DNA of 64,000 nt from Amyelois transitella (GCF_032362555.1 NC_083529.1:2108001-2172000), one strand, 5' to 3'; shown: positions 1 through 13,900, numbered from the stretch's first letter. The notes: generated by a model from the sequence alone, not told the origin. Translations and numbers: made by a program.

Positions 1-361
1 CGTTATTTTTATATTTCATCGTCAAGACTCCATGTTAAAAATAAATAAACGGGCATTAGATAACGTTAATGGCAAGGGGTTGCCACAAACAATATTACTT
101 ATGTAAAAAAAGGTGAGAAAATGTTTTCCTGACGAGTATTAAAATTGAGGAAAATGTGGGAAAAATGATATCATATGCCTTTATGAGAAGGTAATGTTAC
201 ATGATAAAGTCTTATTTAAATAAAAAAATATGAGAAAAAAATCTACATAAAGGTTATGATGACAAGGTATCATTGTTTAATGTAAATTTCTTGACAATAA
301 ATAGGTATATGTTCCATATGAATATTATGTTTGGTAAATTAATAAATAATTGGTGATTATG

Positions 362-520
362 ATTACGCCTCTTTTCCAGAGGTTAAGGCAGTGATGACCT
401 CTTTTTACTTATCATGATCCCTTTCTTTTGCTTTGTCCACATTAATTATCGTCGATTTAGGATACTCTTTTACCCGCGACTTCTTCCGCGTCGTAGTTTC
501 TTTTTTTGTCATTAAAAATT
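362..520 (-). mobile_element. LINE 3'-end fragment
   Basis: Reverse-strand match to the end of the LINE at 34905-35945: the words for 'gattacgcctctttt..gaggttaaggcag' and 'ctttgtccacatta' align with the segment encoding the last ~35 LINE residues and its 3' end. It is diverged and truncated. Confidence 0.6.
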
Positions 521-576
521 ATCTCTTGATACAGCGATAGAGTTGACCACTATCTAAAATAGTAACAAATTTCATT

Positions 577-796
577 CACTCCATCTCTCTCCCATGGATG
601 TCGTAAAAGGCGACTAAGGGGTAGGCTTATAAATTTGAGATTCTTCTTTTAGGTTTTGGGTTAGCAACCCGTCACTATTTGAATCTCAATTATATCTTAT
701 AGCCAAATAGCTAAACGTGGCCTATCAGTCTTTACAAGACTGTTGGCTCTGTCTACCACGCGAGGGATATAGACGTGATTATATGTATGTATAATT
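577..796 (+). mobile_element. Element A retroposon, 5'-truncated
   Basis: Element A is the dominant repeat of the window. A full copy starts GTGCCGTGTGGTTCCCGG, continues through 'ccatggatgtcgtaaaagg', 'gctagcaacctgtcactat' and 'ttcaagactgttggctctg', and ends 'agacgtga' plus a tail of ATGT units. It has no long ORF. Well-preserved copies elsewhere carry 10-13 bp target duplications, so it behaves as a SINE-like retroposon. This copy lacks the first ~50 bases. Confidence 0.8.
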
Positions 797-1095
797 TTAG
801 TTGGGATTCAATGCAATTCATATTTATTCCGTACAGCTAGTATGTAGCATTTCCTACGTTCCTACAATTTATATCTTGTTCGTTACAGCGGCGGCTGGTT
901 CTCGGTAATTCACACGCAAGTCAGACTTCGCGGATTTATAAGTCGAGCCTAACTTGAGGCCATGGGGTAGGTATAAGTTATTATTATGCAGTTCGTTAAC
1001 AGTCGTGACAAAAAGGGGCCAACGTAGAAATTGGAAACAAATAATGATGATAATAGAAATACCATTTTGTTTGAATGTAAACTCTTTGTTATCAA

Positions 1096-1205
1096 TGTGG
1101 ATGAAGCGAAGGAAGTATGCAGAGATCGTGGCAAGTGGAAAGAGGTAGTCTCTGCCTACCCCTCCGGGAAAGAGGCGTGATTTTATGTATGTATGTATGT
1201 AAACT
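1096..1205 (+). mobile_element. LINE 3' terminal fragment
   Basis: Matches the last ~110 bases of the LINE at 34905-35945: 'gtggatgaagcgaaggaag', then 'gcctacccctccgggaaa', 'gaggcgtgatttt' and an ATGT tail. It encodes the end of the LINE reading frame (VDEAKEVCRDRGKWKEVV-like). Confidence 0.75.
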
Positions 1206-1781
1206 CTTTATTGCAGTATAAATAGTATAAGAAGAAAAAATATAACTTACTACTTATTATTCAAAAAAAAAATGATTTAAGTCCAATTTCTCACATCAAA
1301 GTGCAAATAGTTACTTATAGCTACTTCTATGTAGTATGTTGAGTGCAAATAGTTACTTTAGAACACTTAGTAGGTATATTTCTTACACTTCACTATTCTT
1401 TTCTTTATCTATACATACATATAATAAAATAGTGACTGAAATGGATAGAGGGACACTTGGAATGAATAATAGAAAGCAAAAATTTTTTTGAATTTCTTCT
1501 CTGTCTGTCTGTATGTAGGTATGATCACGATTATCTCCGAAAATACTGAACCGATTTACTTCAAAACTACTATACTACTCAAACTTTCACCATTTGCTTT
1601 GTTTTAACTCAGAAGAACATTTAAAGTTTGTTTCATCAAAATCGGTTTACTAAAAAAAAAGTTATCGACATTTGAATGAACTCAAGACATGAGTTTGCCT
1701 GCAAATAAGTTACGAAATTTAAAATTCAAGTCATTTATCATTTTACGACAGCATTATACCTATAACATATAAATATAAGTG

Positions 1782-1973
1782 AAAGGCGACTAAGGGATAG
1801 GCTTACAAACTTGACATTCTTTTTTAGGCGATGGGCTAGCAACCTGTCACTATTTGAATCTCAATTCTATCATAAAGCCAAATAGCTGAACGTGGCCATT
1901 CAGTCTTTTCAAGACTGTTGGCTCTGTCTACCCCGCAGGGGATATAGACGTGACAATATGTATGTATGTATAT
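1782..1973 (+). mobile_element. Element A, 5'-truncated
   Basis: Begins at 'gtgaaaggcgactaaggga' and runs to the ATGT tail. Close to the consensus over the whole length kept. Confidence 0.8.
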
Positions 1974-2529
1974 ATTTTTTTGTGTTGTTTGAGTATTTTA
2001 TTTAAAAAAACTGAAAATCAACATACTACTTATAATAAAACGGTAAAAATATTTTGTCTGTACATTTAATATTTTGACAGAAACGGATAGAGATTTTTTT
2101 TTTAATTTTTTGTCTGTCTGTCTGTATCTGACTGTATGATTAAGATTCAACTCAAACTTTACGCGGACGAAGTCGCAGGCAACAGCTAGTTTTGTAAATA
2201 AAGTCCAAATTCCCAAATCAGATTTGAGCATATTTCCCGAATCCTGTCGTGCTACAGTCAATCCGAGAAACGTCGTAACTGAATTTTCTACGGCCATTGT
2301 AAGATTCTGATTTTTATTTAACAAAAAAAGAAATGAATTGTCGTACACTTTTCTATAAAATTATTTTCTCATTACATAGTGTAGTCCAAATTCCTTAATA
2401 TGAGTTCAAACCATATAATATAGGACGAAACAGCCATAGCCATAGCAATAACCAAGAAATAAGTGGATTTTATAATATTTTGTAACTTTTCTTTGTGTTT
2501 TTATTAAGTGTTATCTCTAGTTTTCATTG

Positions 2530-2795
2530 TGCCGTGTGGTTCCCGGCTCCAATAAAAAAAGAATAGGACAACTCCATCTCGTTCCCATGGATGTCGTAAA
2601 AGGCGACTAAGGGATAGGCTTATAAACTTGTGATTCTGCTTTTATGCGATAGGCTAGCAACCTGTCACTATTTGAATCCCAATTCTATCACCAAGCTAAA
2701 AAGCTGAACGTGGCCTATAAGTCTTTTCAAGACTGTTGGCTCTGACTACCCCACAAGGGATACAGACGTGACTAAATGTATGTGTATGTATGTTT
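2530..2795 (+). mobile_element. Element A, near full length
   Basis: Has both ends: 'tgccgtgtggttcccggc' at the 5' end and 'gatacagacgtgactaaatg' followed by TATG units at the 3' end. Confidence 0.85.
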
Positions 2796-3492
2796 TTATC
2801 AAGTAAATAACGTCGAAATTCCCAAATCCGATTTCAACTTATAGAGAACAAATCCGATCGTACTACAGTCAATCCGAGTAACGTCGCAACTGAATTTTCC
2901 ACGGCTATCGTAAGATCCAAGGAATCCAATGCATTTGTGCCTCTAAAAGCATTTGAATCGATTTGAAATAGATGTACCAGCTCCGGTAAATGTGGTAAAT
3001 CGCATTGGGCTTAGAACGGCGAAAGCTTAGAAAATTGAGCTTATGCGGTTAGTATTTTAAAATGGTCGAGTATTCAAGTCTCACTTAATACTTCCTAGAA
3101 GAAGAAATAGGATGAAACGCTTAGAAATTCTTTGTTTCTTTAACATTGCACTTAAAGCTGTGTGTTTTCTAAGTTCTTTCTTAAACATCACAACAGGTTA
3201 GGCTTCACCTTGCTAATTCTTTGTGACTAAATATTTTTCACGTGTCATTTGCTTTTCACAAACTAAATACCAATTATGCGACAGTAAAAATATTAGGTAT
3301 CATTTAAGATTGTTTTTTTTTCACTAATTTTAATAAACGAATAATCCCGCTAATATCCTTTCCTGTGAGAATTTCGGGAAATTCTTATTACTATATAAGG
3401 TACCTACATACGAAATTTCAAGTCTCTTGACACAACAGTTAGGGCCTTTTTGTCAGTCAGTCAGTTACGGAAAAGTTTTTATAGATACAAAC

Positions 3493-3952
3493 ATATGGTC
3501 ACGTCTACATCCCTTGCGGGGTAGACAGAGCCAACAGTCTTGAAAAACTGAAAGGCCACGTTCAGCTGTTTGGCTTAATGATAAGTTGATAAAGATTGAA
3601 AATATTTAAATGGTGACAGAAGAGAAAGAGATGCCGAGTGCCGTGTGGTTCCCGGCACCAATTAAAAAAGAATAGGACCACTCCATCTATTTCCCATGGA
3701 TGTCGTAAAAGGCGACTAAGGGATAGGCTTACAAAATTGGGATTCCTTTTTTTTAGGCGATGGGCTAGCAACCTGTCACTATTTGAATCTCAAATCTATC
3801 ATTAAGCCAAATAGCTGAACGTGGCCATTCAGTCTTTTCAAGACTGTTGGCTCTGTCTACCCCGCAAGGGATATAGACGTGACAATATGTATGGGAAAGA
3901 GATGGAGTGATAATATTCTTTTTTATATTTGTGCCGGGAACCACACGGCACC
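3493..3952. mobile_element. Element A (+) nested inside element A (-)
   Basis: A minus-strand element A (3493-3633 with an internal deletion, resuming at 3895-3952) is split by a nearly complete plus-strand copy at 3634-3894. The word GAAAGAGATG occurs at 3624-3633 and again at 3895-3904, on both sides of the inner copy, and fits a target-site duplication. This supports retroposition and at least two rounds of activity. Confidence 0.7.
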
Positions 3953-6851
3953 AGATATTGATAGTAGTAAAAAATTGACGTTGAGTTAGTTTATCTCTTA
4001 ACGTAAGTTTTCAACTATAGGGCCATCTATATAATTTACTACGTATATATTTATTTACCTTGCCAATATTCGACAATAAGACTCAACAGTAAACAAATGA
4101 ATGAAAGCAATCTACACAATATCCGCAGAATGGACCGAGCTATGAATAAATTACAGTTGAAATACAAGGCTAGGCTTATACCGTATTGTTCTCCGTTACT
4201 GATTTCATGATGAGTGATTTAGCCGGATCCAAAGGTGACTGGTGTCACCATGGTGTCATGGAAATTTATTAATTTCACAAATAAACCACTAAAATAATAT
4301 GAAATTTATAATTATCTTTATAGTAAGTTATGAAAAGACAGACGCACAAAATATTTCTTTTGATTTTTTAAAATAATTTCAAATTAAAACTTTGTCTTTT
4401 CGTTATAAGCCTTAAATTGCAGAAAAAAAATGCAATTTCAAACAAAATCAATAAAGAAAAACGAAAGGTAACATCTTGAAATGCATTTACAAAGAAAGAA
4501 AGAATTCAATTTTATACCCTAACTATTTTACATAAGGATCTATTTCCTCAGCAAGTTCTATATTAGGGTACCCTTTAGTTTGATTATAGTGCGTCGAGGG
4601 ACCGCATTTCACAAAATCCCCCTTCCGACCCCAAATATTTACAGCTTTTTTTCAAAACCGTACCTGCTGTGTAGATATGTAGGTACTTATTTAAAGGCTG
4701 GCTCAATTTGTGTACATATCTGTCCCTGAATCAATTCTTAATATTACAAATGATAATGTGTGGTTATGTGTTTGTTTGTCCGTCAAAACCACTGACCGAT
4801 CTCTATGAAATTTTACATACATACAGTGTGGGTGGAGTACGGAAACGTACGTACTTATGGTACTTTTTACGGGAGAATCCGCAGGCGAAAGCTAATATTA
4901 ATTTATTTAATTCTTGGCCAACATAAATAGCAGATCGTAGTTGTCCTTTTTACGATAATTCAGCCTTTGTACTATTTTTATTATGCACATACATACACAG
5001 ATTTACCAAGTATCAATACCTTAAGGGTTGAGCGAAAGATAATAGTCACGAGACTCGTCTTTTTCTAAGAAATGATAACTTATATAACGACCACGCTGGT
5101 CTGGTAGCAAAGAAAATACATAATGTGTGACAGCTGCTTCTTTTCCCGTGCAAATTGTAAAAGTCGAAGAGGGAAAGGATTACCCAAGTGATATCACCTG
5201 GATTATCAAAGTGGAATTAACCAAATTTAAGACCCTTCTTTTAGGTGAAGGGTCCTGTCACTTTTTGAATGTCAATTCCATCAACAAGTCATTCAGCTGA
5301 ACTTGCCCTCTCAGTCTTGGACTGTTTTAAGCGATATAGACATAATCATTACGTATTTAAGAAATGTTTAATTCGATAACAGAACTCCCATCCAAATCGA
5401 GCTAGTATATTTCGACATAATCATGAACAATCTTGTGTATTGTTTTTTATACGAACCTCCTTTTCTGACGTCGGTATACCTGTCGGTTGATAAAAATCTA
5501 TGTCTTCGTTAGAAAAGGCGCAGGCATCGGTACAAGCCGAGTAAAGTGTTTCAAGTAGAAGGGGAACGTTTCGTTCCCCTAACTCCTACCCCAAATCGCA
5601 CTATATTACATTTCCTGTTGGAATTTATGTACCAGTTCTATTGGAATTCGTTGAGGCCTATGGATGAATGGTTAAGGTATCTGAAACGTGAGAAATACGG
5701 TCATGCACTCTCTTACGTACGGTCTTTTTGAGTTACGTACATTAGTTTGATTGTTAACCAGTGCTCTTACGGTAAGGCAAAACCGTTGCCTGTATGTGCA
5801 CGTTTCAAAATCGTACTTTTTCTCTCTTTAAGAGAATTTGTTAGCATTCAACCTACTCAGATCAATGGCTATATCATATAATTATTTAATTATGGATTTA
5901 GCTATATTCACATGAACTTGGTATTGGGATTTTGGTTTTATCTACTCTTACAGGGAAAAAACGTGATATAATAATATATCATTCGGAAAATTTGATTCGA
6001 AACCTTTGTATCGAATAATTATCGTTTTTGATTTTGGTGGAAATAATTGGCCCTTGCAATTGGAATGAAAGTTAAGTGTCTTTAAATAATTGTAGAAAAA
6101 AATGATATGGTAAGTTTTGTTATAAAGGAAAAAATTTTATGATAAGTAAGTACATGTACGCAATCATGCAAGAAAACTGTCACTATTTGAATCTCAAATA
6201 CATCTTAAGCGATACAGTCCAACTGAACGTGGCCTTTCAGTCTTGACGAGATTATTGGCTCTATCTACCCCGTCAGGGATAAAGACGTGAATATTTGTAT
6301 GTTATGTATGATTGCTGAAGATATTTTATTATTACAAAAATGATGTGAACTGAATTTTTTTAACTTGGTTACAGATTGAATACACTGCCTTATGCAATTG
6401 TAACGCTACATTTTCCCTTTACAAATCAACGAATTATTTCCAAAGTTTACTTGGCATTTTCTTGATTGAGGAGAATTTTTCCCTATACTTTTAATGATTT
6501 CCTTTCAATTTTATAAAGCACGCACCACATCACTACGCATCTAATCTCTTTCGTATGCTTATGTTTTCATTAGACGTTAAAATTAATTATTTTCAGGTAA
6601 GGAAAGTCACTAGCGAAGTGGACCCATTTAAAACAAAGTGTGGGCGGGAAAAAATTAATGCGATTCACTTGAATTAATTAATAAAACCCAAGGGGAAAAT
6701 ACCGAACGGGCTGACACGAAAACATTCCCAAATCGATGAACATTACAAAACAGACATTACTCTATATGACTGTACACACGTAAAGGCCTGAAATCAACAC
6801 GCATAAAGGCGTTATCACAACCGATGATCGCTCCAACAAAAAATCTACTTA

Positions 6852-7000
6852 CGGCTGGTGTGAACCAGTTCGAAGCAGAAAAATCCGGTTTGATCCGCTC
6901 CTTTCTGGCTCAAACACTTGGCAAACAGTCACGTTACAACACAAACTGTCACAAGCACACACACGGCAGATATTTAGATATGTAAAGGTCGTATTTAATT
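6852..7000 (-). promoter_or_regulatory. Probable promoter and non-coding first exon of a leftward gene
   Basis: Read on the minus strand, a CpG-rich block (about 7110-7010) precedes sequence typical of an insect 5' leader (GACAGTTTGTG, then 'GTTTGAGCCAGAAAGGAGCG'), which ends in CCAGCC followed by the strong donor GTAAGT at 6851-6846. There is no ATG in the presumed exon, so it would be 5' UTR. No downstream coding exon was found at 1-6851, so the rest of the gene would have to lie left of the window. Base composition differs clearly from the AT-rich surroundings. No transcript evidence. Confidence 0.35.
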
Positions 7001-7433
7001 AGGGAAAGATATTTGATACGCGCGACACGGCGGCGTCAATACGCGGACTGAACGGCCATGACACTTTTGGCTGGGGCGCCGTACGCATGCGCCCTAACAA
7101 CCTTAAGGTCATTCCCCATTGTTCCTCCGTTATGAGGGTAGGAATATCAACCCAAATTGGGAGTGAAGAAACCTTTTAAATCGCCAAATCCTTCAAACGG
7201 TTTATACAAAATGGATTGATGCAGATGTAATTATGGGAAATCGGATTGTAAACCTTATGAGTAGAATTATGAGTTGATTTCATAATGGGCTTTGTGTCAA
7301 TACTGCTTAAAGAGGGGAAATAATTTATTAATACGTAATTTAATGTTTCATCATTCATCTAAAATAAGGGTGTGTAGTCCCTGTTTAAAAAGGCTTTTTG
7401 TTGATAAAAATTGTCCATTCTCATTATCATCCT

Positions 7434-7580
7434 TCTGACGTGAGTTCCGGTTGCTTTTGCTCTGTGTTGAGGAGCCCGGAATGCGCCTAAGCCCATGATC
7501 ATGGATTGGGTAAGACAGGCTTTTTCAATAAACGACTCCCGTCTAACCTCCGCAACTTTACAGAACTGGCCATTCTGGAT
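7434..7580 (-). repeat. SINE family B fragment
   Basis: Shares 'tgacctccgcaac.ttta' and 'gggtaagacaggc' with the fuller family B copy at 45786-46145, in the opposite orientation. Similar fragments lie at 13762-13990, 28525-28660, 44155-44310, 48200-48345, 50215-50345 and 56300-56490. Confidence 0.55.
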
Positions 7581-8810
7581 ATAGGTATTTTAAAATTAAG
7601 GTAGTTATGACATTAGAAAACAGTTATTTTACGTTGCTTTTTGAAAAAAAACGAGGCAAAAGAACAAATAGTTTAGTAACCTCAGAATATTTTGAAAATG
7701 AACTTTTCTGTCATGTTTTATTTGCCATATTATGTATTTATAAGATTATGTATGATTATGGTAATTCTATTCATATTCATATTTTATATGTTTATTATAG
7801 CTTTAGTCGTTATTTCCATTTTTAAGGAAAATTCATTTTTACATTATTAATCTTCACTAAAATTAAATACCATGATAGAATTTTAATAATAATCTCAACA
7901 TCACAACGCTTAATCATAAATCGTTGCCCTACGTGGAAAAATTCTTAATAAAAATCGTTTTCTTATACATACAGCCTTATGATCGCCCTAGCACGTCCCT
8001 GCCTCATATTTTTATCTTATTTTGAACTTTAATCCTCTGATTTAAGGCTCATTATAGTGTTTGTAATTTGCTAGGTGGTCAGATTAAACCTCTTTGCACT
8101 GGGCATAGATGATTACCAAGTACAGGTATAAGGTATACCTGCGATTGTTCAAGGCTTATAAGCAGTACGTAGATGGTCATATTCAGGCGGATGCCCGTTT
8201 ATAATTAACTATTGTTTTACTAATTACTGGTGGTCGAAGGCAGACCCCGGGCTCCTCTGCCGATAAGAGAGTATACATCCGGGACTGATGCTAGAAATAT
8301 GATGAATGACAAAGATTGGATGTATTATACATACCTATTAATAAGCGGACATTGAAGTCAGAAAAAAAATTAAATACTCAAAGTCTGAAGTATATTTTTT
8401 GTTAAACTTTTTACGAGCGAGCACTATTTAAATCTCAATTCCATCTTTAAGCAAAACCGCCTGCCTTTCAGTCTTTATGAGACTGTTGGCTCTGTCTAAA
8501 GGGATAAAGACATGAGATTATAAGTATACACTTATAATATTTAAAGAATGATGTAAGCAAAGCGAAGAACAACTAATTGATATCACTTTCCCATATTGGT
8601 TTCAAATACATAATTTAGTAGAATTATAACATACCCCCATTGTATTATGACTGAGCTTGTTTAAAAGTAATAGAATGTATATCTGCTACGTTTCAATAGT
8701 CAAATAACTATCGGGTCCCACTGGGAATTGGCCACTTTGCTACAATCGCTGAAATAGTTCCTTCGGGCGCCATAAGCAAACCCGCACCCAGTCAACTAAA
8801 AATAAGATTA

Positions 8811-8907
8811 TACATACATACATACATACATACATTGTCATATGGTCCCGTCTATATCCCTTGCGAAGGAGACAGAGCCAACAGTCTTGAAAAGACTGAA
8901 AGATTAT
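8811..8907 (-). mobile_element. Element A 3'-end fragment
   Basis: Starts with a CATA tail and runs through 'gtctatatcccttgcgaag' to 'cttgaaaagactgaaag', then stops. Only the last ~95 bases of the element are kept. Confidence 0.75.
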
Positions 8908-9004
8908 GATATGGACATTACTTCGACGAGCATTTACTTGTTGCACAATTCCTAAGTAAAATTGAGGCGAAAATGGAAAACGAAAATACGCAATAGGTAA
9001 CTTA

Positions 9005-9236
9005 CTGCCTTGTAGTTCCCGGCACCAATTAAAAAACTGGATAGGACCACTCCATCTCGTTCCCGTGGATGTCGCAAAAGGCGACTTAGGGATAGGCTTA
9101 TATACTTGGGATTCTTCTTTTAGGCGATGGGCTAGCAACCTATCACTATTTGAATCTAATTACATAAATAAGCCATATTGCTTCAAGACTATTGACTCCG
9201 TTTTTCCCGCAAGGATTACAGGCGTGATTATAAGTA
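9005..9236 (+). mobile_element. Element A, diverged
   Basis: Covers the element from 'tgccttgtagttcccggc' to 'ggcgtgattataagtatg', with a small internal deletion near 'ataagccatattgc'. Confidence 0.75.
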
Positions 9237-10950
9237 TGAAGCCTCCAGAAGAATGGGTGCGGCAACTAAGTGATGCCTGGACGAATTCCTCTGGGACCAT
9301 GGATATTTCAATATCTGCCAAGCCGATACGGCCCGCAGACCGCCCTTACGGAATTTGGTCCGGCCCTGGCATCACCATACATTCTATATGAAAATTCTAT
9401 TATTTATTGCATTATTTGTATTGAAATTGCATGGTAGGTGTTTTAAGTCGCATGATGTCATACATAGTTAGCTCACCGCCTACTAGCCTTTCCCTTGATA
9501 AATAAATACATATATACGTGTTACGAGATATTTATTTATTTTAAACATTAATGCTTGCTTAGGTTTCCAGATAATTTAAATAGATAAAAGCACTCCGAGG
9601 GACCTCGGGATATTGATTACAAAAATATATACATTCTCTATTGTACATTCAACCTTAAATATTATTATTTTCTGATTTTGATGACTTAAAACTAAAATAT
9701 TGTCAAACGCTTACGTATGTATTTGTATATAAGAATTCTAATCAGCAAAAGAACGATGAAGCATCGAAATCCAATGGAAGGATTTGAGTGTCCATTCTTT
9801 CGGTAATAAAGTACCCCACAGACAATCAATCATCTTTGCAGCATTTAGGGGACACTGAAACAAATAACTATGTTGGAAACATTGCCACTCGGAAATGCTG
9901 TGGGCGGAAGGGCGGCCCCTTGATGGGGAAAAACAATAATTCTGAACAACTTCAGACGAAGAAATTATTCTTATTCATTTTAAGCTATTTACAAGAGCTT
10001 TCAGATATCGCGGATCAATACAAATATCTGAAATCTGGAGCGTTAGCAGCTTTTCTTCCCTAGATTGTACAAGTCAAAATTGGTGCCGTGTGGTTCCCGG
10101 CACCAATACAAAAAAGAATAGCACCACTCCATCTCTTTCCCATGGATGTCGTAAAATGCGCTTAAGGGAAAGGCTTACAAACTTGGGTTTCTTTTTTGGG
10201 CGATGTGCTAGACTCAAATAGACTCAAATAGTGACAGGTTGCTAGCTCATCGCCTACAAGTATAGTCCCAAGTTTATTAGCCCTGCCCTTATAACTCTCC
10301 GCCACGCCTATTTAGTAAATTAACCACTAATACTGCCCTATAAATCTGTCAATGCACTTTCAGAACGAGGGTGAGTGACCTCATGTGATTACGTGTGAAC
10401 AAGCCTTTATGACTCGTACGCTCCCTTTGGTTTTTAATTTAATTAAGTAGGTGGAATTGCAAATAAAACTGAAGCCATAATAATATTGGGTATTTGGAAT
10501 AGCAATTATTAGAGGTGTAGTTTCTTAAATTAAGTTTATGCAATGGATGCTATGACGTGCAAGATTAAAGATATTATTTTTGACTAGTTATTTATTTATT
10601 AACAATAACCAACCCTATCATTACAGTGTTACCCAATGCGATAGAGTAGCTTATTAAAATTATAATTTTATTAAGTAATGCCAATGACTAAGTTCACGTG
10701 TATGAATGGTTAAAATTAAAAATAAACTAAATTATAAGTTAAACTACTTACTTAATTCGTAACCGATTGAAAAGTATGATTATTTCAAGAATAATTTTAA
10801 AAAAATATTCTTTATAGTACATTCTACTTTTACTCGTATATTCACTCATGTGCAAACAATATTTCCGACAAGCTGTTTGATCGATTGCGTTTCAAATTAC
10901 ACTCAGTTCCTTCATGGTAACAGTGCAAACTCGACATCAGGGTAGAAAAC

Positions 10951-13900
10951 ATGGGAATAAGCAAATTAAAACTTAAAAAAGGCGTTTATTTTGGACATCC
11001 AGTCCAGTTTTGGAAAGTAAGTATTTTGTTTTATTTTTTTAACTTACAAGAAGAGTGTGAATGTGACCGTTGGAATGGGAAGACCTATACGTACGTACAT
11101 TAATCATATCGGGGACATCCTAAACTTAAAGGGACATCGAAAAACTATTTTTAAAATGTTACCAGTTACACATTTACACAATACTCGAGGAAGTCCGCGT
11201 AAAACGAAACGTCACCATAATATATATTATATGAAATTTCATAGATTCTTTATGCCAATAAAAAAAGTCTTAATGATTTATGAAATAAATATGAAAGCAA
11301 ACTACTACATAGTTTCTGAAATTTAATTTTTGTTTTTTTTTTATTCCAGGAACGCCAAAGGAAAGAAATGGAGGCTGTGGTGGACGTGGCAGAGATGCAG
11401 AAACTTGCAGACGTTGTGGACTACGACGCAGTTCATTTGCATAAGTAAAATGTCTTGTTCTAAGCCCCTCGTCTACTCTCCAAGTGCACCCCACGTTAAA
11501 ATGGCTTATGTAGTTAATTACGTACCTGTTGTTTAATTATATGGAACATAATATGTGTTTAGGTTCAAAGCTCTACAAATACATTCTTCACTTTCCATTT
11601 CATTAGATCTTGTTCCACTAATGCATTCAGCGAATAGATATATGGATCACCACAGCGCATCGCAGAGTTAATTATATTTGACATAGAGTGCGCATTGGGT
11701 TCTACGTCTTTAAGCATGAGCATTTAGTAATGAAGTCCAGTGATCTCTTCTTAGCTGTCAGCTTCAATAATTTGGATTTTCTAAAAATACGTTTTTGGAA
11801 ATGATATTTTATTGCTGTTTAAAGCTCTGGCATGCTTTAACGATTGGCCGATTGTCTATTAACTAGATAAAAACGGGAGTTTCTTTATTTACATATCTAA
11901 ATACATAGGTCTAAAGTGACTAAACAACACTAACATCTACATATAAAAGGTGACACATGTATTTAATACCTACCTAATGAGTTGACATCGTCTAATGAGA
12001 AACGATTTCTAGAAGTTTCTGTGAGCAATTCTAGTAATCAGACAAAAACTAATATAATGCTACAAATTGCTTTTATCTGTTTAACTTTTATCGGTAAAAA
12101 TGTCTGGTTGTTGCTTCAATGCACGCTCTTGTTAAAATAAAGGATTTTTAATACTACCTCTGTGATATGGATGCATCCGTAGAGAGTTAACTCTGCAGTT
12201 TGCAACTTTAACTAACTCATTTTAATTAAACATAAAAGTAAAATATGTCTTCGCTTTGTACGCAAATGTTATGACCGGTTTAATTTGTGAGAACTTTGCA
12301 TTCGTTTGAATGGTGCATTGAAATTATTTAGTACTAAGTTTGTTACATTGCATAAACACGCCTCTTTTCGGGAGGGGTAGGCAGAGAGGACATCTTTTTA
12401 CTGGTCAGTATCCCTGCATACTTCTTTCGCTTCATCCACATTCATGACTCTCTTCATGCAATCTCGATGGTTTCAGGTACCCTAGACCTGACAGGCCAGG
12501 ACATCTGTGATGTGATCAGGGTACATTCGTCTAGGCCTTCCCATTCTCCTTAATTAATTTTTTTTTTCTTTTCAACAGATTAATAATAAACAGAACTGAA
12601 GAGAAGTTACGTCAAATATTCAAGCAAGAAGAATTAGATCTCTGACAGCGAAGAAACAGGCTCAAAGCATTGCTGGAACAAGAAGAAGAAGAATTTATTC
12701 AGGAAATTGCTACTAAACAGGCTTTAGAAGATTCCATTTGTAACAAACTAAGAGAAGAAAAAGCGCAGAAGATGGAAGAGGAAATTGAAAAGCAGAAGGT
12801 TGTTGAATGTCAGAAGGCCTTGGAAAGGGAGAAAATGTAAGTAAGTAAGGTACATACATAAGTTTGTAAAAACGTCCATATCCCGTGCTGGGTAAACAAA
12901 GCCAAAGACGAGACTACATTTTTACAAATGTCATGAACCCTACATTCTTCTTTCACTTCATCCACATTCTCCTCTATATGATAGCAGCAGCAGTTTCGGG
13001 TACTCTTGATCCGACCTATGGCAAGCACTTTTTTTTCATTTGTAATAGTTTTGAGTGCGCTTGACGTCAATCTTCAGGGTGATGCACGCAGGCTAAAATA
13101 GTGCCTATTCACTCTTGCCTTGAAAACCCCCGAAGTTTTATAATTTTACGAGTATAAAGGTATCTAGGTAGGTAGGTAATCTAGGCCGTATGGTTTCCCG
13201 GCACCAATACAAAAAATAATAGGATCACTCCATCTCTTCCCATGGATGTCGTAAAAGGCGACTAAGGGATAGTAAGACAAACTTGGGATTCTTTTTTAGG
13301 CGATGGGCTAGCAACCTGTCACTATTTGAGCCATTCAGTCTTTTCAGGACGGTTTGCTCTGTCTACCCCTCAAGGGATGTGGACGTGACTATATGTATGT
13401 ATGTATGTATTAATCTAGGCCCTTCTACTCCATTGTTCCTATTCGCATTCTTATTCTCATCTTTTATCAATCCGCGCCACATGACCAATCCATCTAAGCA
13501 TTCCCTTTTCTACATATATACATATATTTTGAAATCTGATTTTGACAATAAAATACTTTCCAGAGCAAAAGGCATGCGTTGCACTAAAGAAGACGAGCGT
13601 CACCTGAGAGAAGTCCAGAAGATGCAGATGCTGGAGAAGAGATACATGGAGCAGGAAGAACAAGACCTGGAAGTGATGTGGCACCGTGTGTTGTTGGACG
13701 ATGTACGGAAGAAGGTAGTTAGCAATTTCAATTTCTTTGCATTTGGGCCCAGATTTTGTTCTCCTTCTTCTTACTTCTGTCGTAAGCTAATCCCGGTTAC
13801 ATCTTCACCTGTGTCGGAACCCGGGGTGCGTATTTTGACTAAGATCCTGGACTGGGTAAGTCAGATTTTTACAGGAAGCAACTTCCTTCTAAATTCTGCA

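Larger units (their letters stand above)
1..6851. other. Gene-free, repeat-rich left flank
   Basis: I found no exon with coding character on either strand. The stretch holds several copies of element A, LINE tails, fragments of other dispersed repeats (for example 1500-1700, 2040-2230 and 4700-4900, which share phrases such as 'gcaggcgaaagcta' seen in many insect repeats) and AT-rich filler. If the first exon proposed at 6852-7000 is real, this region would be its first intron. Confidence 0.6.
7111..10950. other. Gene-free interval with repeats
   Basis: Contains fragments of SINE family B (7434-7580, 8225-8290), element A pieces (8425-8520, 8811-8907 minus, 9005-9236 plus, 10083-10300 mixed) and AT-rich filler. 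Short open frames at 9065-9391 and 9788-10063 show no recognisable domain and are partly made of element A. Confidence 0.55.

Noticed and set aside
8740-9138. 132-codon open frame on the minus strand
   Set aside because: Mostly the complement of element A sequence; the same peptide fragments recur wherever element A occurs, including 18705-18992, 34693-34929 and 46672-46896.
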